A stretch of DNA of 64,000 bases from Heliocidaris tuberculata. Its lineage: Eukaryota; Echinodermata; Echinoidea; Camarodonta; Echinometridae. Where the stretch lies: positions 2,715,880 to 2,779,879 of the forward strand of contig CM046852.1 in NCBI GenBank assembly GCA_025618425.1, read 5' to 3'. Position numbers and translations under genes: made by a program. Under the pieces are notes generated by a model. It searched no databases, was not told the origin of the DNA, and saw only the letters and a program-made list of their open reading frames with translations. Positions within the stretch are counted from its first letter, which is position 1. Each line of letters starts with the position of its first letter. This document shows positions 59,973 through 64,000 of this stretch, piece by piece.

Positions 59973-62218
59973 GTCGAATATTATGTTTGACTCATGACCT
60001 GTGCATGCTGTTTAAAAAGATTTTCGTTCCTATGTGATATAATGGAAACCACCTGACAATGATTTCCTGTCTCAAAAGTAATTATTTTCTGAAATAATTC
60101 GGAGATTTGAACGGGGGCGAGAGATGAATACACTATCGAGTTGTGCTGAACGATAGACGAGGAGAGATGGGGTTGTATATAGGGAGAGCCAGTGATATAT
60201 TATCCCCTATATAGAAGCACGCTTCAGCCATTCGTGTATTTTATATTTATCTTTTTACTTATTAACTTATTTATTTATTTATGTATTTATTTATATATTT
60301 ATTTATTTATCTATTTTTGTAAAATTCATTATTATTACTTTTTTTTAGGGGGGGGGGACAAACAGAACAATGCGTTGACACAATGTTACATGATATATGT
60401 GACGATATTTAAATTTATGTTACTTCTCTTTATAAATTAAGAATTGTGACGTAATTTAGATTTAAAACAGATTGTTAAAATGTAACTTCGAAATTGAGAA
60501 CTATCCTGTATTTTGGGATTTCAGTCAATAAACTGCACTTGCATTTTGATTAAGTTAAAATGAGATAAGCGGACTTCCTGGATGTACTTTGAAATATTCT
60601 TGCCCCCTCACCTGAATCGTCGATTGGTCGGCTTCTATATCAACTGCTGTGACATTCGTTCTTACAGAAAAATGACAAATTCTCAATTAATATCGATGTA
60701 CCTGGTTCATTATTACAGGAACATGACAAGTCACACCAAGCATTCTATTTAAATTTAAAACATCCAGCTGCATGGGTTTGGCAGCTTTCCGACAAGGAGC
60801 ACTATTTTTAACACTATCCCAAACCATTTGATTCTAATTCTGGCTGGGTGCATTGGCATTCAACCAGGTTTATGTGTTTGGTAAGAGTTCGAATGTAATT
60901 CTGTTAATCCTATGGATTGAGACAACTTCCTAAAAATCACTGGCTTATAATCGAGTGTAACAAATATTGTCACACGAATTGATAAACAGAAAAAAAAAGA
61001 AGGAAAAAAAATGTTTTGTTAATGGATCTAATATTTTTCACATCTAAATTGCTCAATAAGTGTACTCTAAAACAACTCAAAATTCAGAAAATATAGAGAA
61101 CGTTACAGTTTGTCTATTCCCATTACAAACAATCGGGGGTGGGGCGGGTGCACTTATCAAAACTGAACCCTTACTTTAAAGCGATTTGGAAATGAACGAA
61201 ATGAGGTTATAAAGCTCAACATCTAACATGTCTAACAATATATGCATGATACATTAACTGTTTTGGGCTAAATCTAACACTCTGTTTTTTTCATTCGTTA
61301 GTATCTATTATAGTAATTTAGCCGATAGAATCTTATTATGTATCTATGGTTGTTGTTTAGTGCCAACAGCTTCTGTGCGGGGTGATAATGGAAGTTCAGA
61401 TTTAAAAAAAAAAGAAAAAGAAGACAGTTAGCAGTTATTCGTCTTGCAAATGTATAAAACATTCGATGATATATTGGGGATACCTAGAATAGAAAATCGA
61501 GGGTTATTTTTAGATTGGAAAGGAACACTGGTTTTGATAAGAACTGAGATATTGTCTCTTGTATAGGGGAAGATGAAAGGTTATCCGAAGGGGGTGGGGG
61601 GGGGGGGGGTATTTTGAAACAGCGAACTATTACAGTCCGTGGAACCCGAGGCAGCATCGTGACATGTCGAGGAAAATAACTAGTGCCAGATCAAGCATTC
61701 TTTCACATGCTGATTTTCTCCGGGAATAAAATTCTTTTCTTCAAAAGTCTTATCAACCCTCCCAGTCTCGCTCGGAGAGGTGGGGTGGGGGGGGGGGGGG
61801 GTGTTAGTTGTAGCATCTTCTCCCGGGCTTATGATTTATTTTCCTTAAAAAGTCCCCAATTTTTTTCTCAAAGGGGAGGGGAGGTGGGTGGGGCGGCCTC
61901 TTTGGTCATTGCTCGATGTGCTTTTGATCGTTGAGTCCTATAAAGTCGAGAAAATGAAGTCATTGTGATTATGGCATATAGGAAAATGTATAGCTGTAGG
62001 CCTATACCCTCCCTTTAAGAATAATAGCAATAGCAACAACAACAAATTCATGTAGGGGGAATGCGCTCCTATCCAGGTTCCCCCTCTCCGTCTCCGAAGG
62101 GTAAAGTTTGAATGTGATGTTCCTGACAAAGAAAACTGTTCCAGCTCCCTCCCCTTTCTACATGTTCTATGAATAGTATATAGATCAGCTCCTGCGCTGT
62201 TGATTTATGCTTGATACA
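59973..62218. other. Gene-poor spacer with G-run repeats
   Basis: No supported exon. It contains an (ATTT)n-like stretch at 60240-60320, poly-G runs near 60350, 61592 and 61785 (of the kind found at the ends of local MITEs), and AT-rich DNA in which nothing else was recognised. Confidence 0.4.
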
Positions 62219-62222
62219 TTAA

Positions 62223-62495
62223 AGGGACCGAAAAGTCGCCAATCGTGGTGTTTTGGAGCTTGGCCCGGCTCGGGTAATATTCAGGAATCTCCGTACATCT
62301 TCGGTAAACGCATGAATTGTGTGTATGCAGCACGCATGCGACCGGAGAAAGACGAACTGAAAAACCCAACTGACAAACTACCCCACCCTCTACGGCAATT
62401 TTGTTCGCTGCTCCAAGATTGTTGTTATGAACGGCCTTGTAATAGGGGCAAGCGAATGAAATTGAACGTACATGGATATCGAGCGGTGGCTCCCT
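62223..62495. mobile_element. Possible TTAA-flanked MITE
   Basis: TTAA occurs at 62219-62222 and 62496-62499, directly next to agggaccg on the left and ggctccct on the right, so the ends are short inverted repeats only (agggasc). The interior is GC-richer than its surroundings. Weak compared with the element at 49551. Confidence 0.35.
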
Positions 62496-62499
62496 TTAA

Positions 62500-64000
62500 A
62501 TTACGAAGCTTCGTTATTCCGACATTCAGAACACTTTCGGGTACATTTATCAGAAGGGCGCTCTTCCGGAAGTTCCCTAACCTTCTGATGAATTAACCTT
62601 CGGAATAACATACCTTTAGCATGTTCACTTCATATAACCTTTAAAACGCAAGTCGTTCTGAATAACCAACCATGTAAAGAGGTCAAACAAGCATACGTGC
62701 AATCATGTCATGACATTAAGCACAATTTTTTGTATATCCGTCATGTCCGTCGCGGATATTAATGGATATTTGATAGCTCATTTCATTAGACATTTTGATA
62801 AATTCAATTTGTTATATCTGAATAACATTTGCGTCTTTGAAGTAGTAACTGTATCTCAGGAATAGTGGGAAGGGGAACCACCTAATATAGGGAACAGGCC
62901 CTTGCCACGCCTTTTCTTGTCACGCCTGCATCTATTATTGGTCCATCCATAGGGAAGATGGACCAATCCATCAGGTATCAGGTCTTGAGGAAATCCCGGT
63001 AAATCGACTCGTAGACCCTCTGATAACTTTTCAGCAGACTCTTGACACAAACATTGTTGGTCTCTTGGAGTGTCAGTTTCGTGCACTTTAACCCGATCTT
63101 CGTTATAGTTCTAGATTTAGCTAACAGATTAAAATTATTTTTTTTTTGCTAAGCTATAATAAACTTAACTTACGAATCAAGTTCATGAGTATTTATACGT
63201 TTATACACTGGGTAATGTACCGATAAAGACTCAAACAGATAATCATGTGATAAATGATCATAGAATAGAATGTACATCAATACAAATAAAAGAAATATTG
63301 TCGTATCATGTTTTTATTCATAGAAGAATGATTTGCTAAATGACAAAATCATGCTTCCATTTTCGGTCAAAGTGGGGATAGACTTGATTTTGTTACTGTG
63401 TGCAGATGCATAAAGAAATAGAATAAGATTTTGTAACTCAAGATTTGAAAGGGAATTTTAGTTTTATTTCATATTGTTTTAAAGATTTTTTCCTATCATC
63501 AAACCCCGGATCGACTGAAAACATTTAAATGAATGTCGGAAGTCGGAAGTATGTATCATAGCGACGACAGTTATGATTCGGGGATATTTTTTTGCATCGC
63601 CATAGATGGATAGCGCATGGGTTCGACCCCCATTCCCCCTTTCTATTGTCGTCAGCCAATTCATTAATTTTGTAGCTTTTGATCTTTGTTGATTTTTTAA
63701 AAATATGATGGTATGTCTTAACCCCTGTTTCCCCCTTTTTTACTTATAATATTCTATTTGCCTTCTTCGGCTCAAGTCCCACAACATTCAATGTTCTATC
63801 GATGCCCCTATAGGAGTACTATCCAAAGCACCTACATGTATTAATACAATAATGCTTTATTGTTCAGTCCGTCAGCAATGATTATGTAGGGACTTACCTG
63901 ACCTTCCAATTACTTTTTATGTGAACTCTTTATGTTTCTGCTTTGTTTATTTTTTTTCAGATTAAATGACTTAAAGCAATCTTGTTCTGATGGATTAAAG
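62500..64000. other. Right-hand spacer
   Basis: No supported exon. A self-complementary tggtccatccatag/ggaagatggacca lies at about 62939-62966. A B-box-like gggttcgaccccc at about 63620 may be a tRNA or SINE remnant. Otherwise nothing recognised. Confidence 0.35.

Noticed and set aside
62207..62596. 129-residue plus-strand frame
   Set aside because: It spans a GC-richer block that looks like a TTAA-flanked repeat; no domain or splice context supports a gene.

Overview
The window is animal nuclear DNA, most likely from a sea urchin (echinoid). Support: AT-rich sequence with short phase-consistent exons and GT-AG introns; dense microsatellites; long G/C homopolymer runs at repeat ends; a DEATH-NACHT-LRR immune receptor of the type greatly expanded in echinoids; a two-exon secreted C-type lectin resembling spicule-matrix lectins; a CR1/L2-type retrotransposon; a tRNA-derived SINE. 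No bacterial gene, CRISPR array or rRNA gene was seen. All gene models were spliced by eye from frame, phase and splice sites.

Layout. (1) 131-596, minus: 5' exon of a RecQ-like helicase running off the left edge. (2) 1297-17489, minus: a 22-exon gene for a coiled-coil protein of about 955-958 residues, identified as synaptonemal complex protein 1 (SYCP1). Its introns hold degenerate tandem copies of two of its own exons and several DNA transposons. (3) 17490-22818: SYCP1 upstream DNA, a 33-bp-TIR transposon and retrotransposon fragments. (4) 22819-32608, minus: an 11-exon NLR gene, exactly 1170 codons, with an unrecognised N-terminal module, a 2A-type ribosome-skipping motif (GDVELNPGP), a death domain, a NACHT domain, LRR exons and an acidic tail. 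(5) 32609-41311: repeat-rich DNA with hAT-like MITEs. (6) 41312-44531, minus: APE-type non-LTR retrotransposon (endonuclease plus reverse transcriptase, separated by a frameshift), with diverged tandem repeats upstream to about 46050. (7) 46598-52100: MITEs, a SINE and pyrimidine-rich tracts. (8) 52344-56899, plus: two-exon secreted C-type lectin. (9) 56900-64000: lectin 3' UTR, then repeats with no supported gene.

The genes are functionally unrelated (meiosis, innate immunity, secreted lectin, selfish elements) and show no operon-like organisation. The most notable item is the 2A motif between the NLR's N-terminal module and its death domain. Exon phases make the motif unavoidable in the spliced message, so one mRNA is predicted to give two proteins: about 209 residues, and a 961-residue DEATH-NACHT-LRR protein starting with proline. 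2A-like sequences are already known in sea urchin NLRs and APE-type retrotransposons, so the class is not new. The arrangement here, with a separate non-signal-peptide module upstream, deserves checking.
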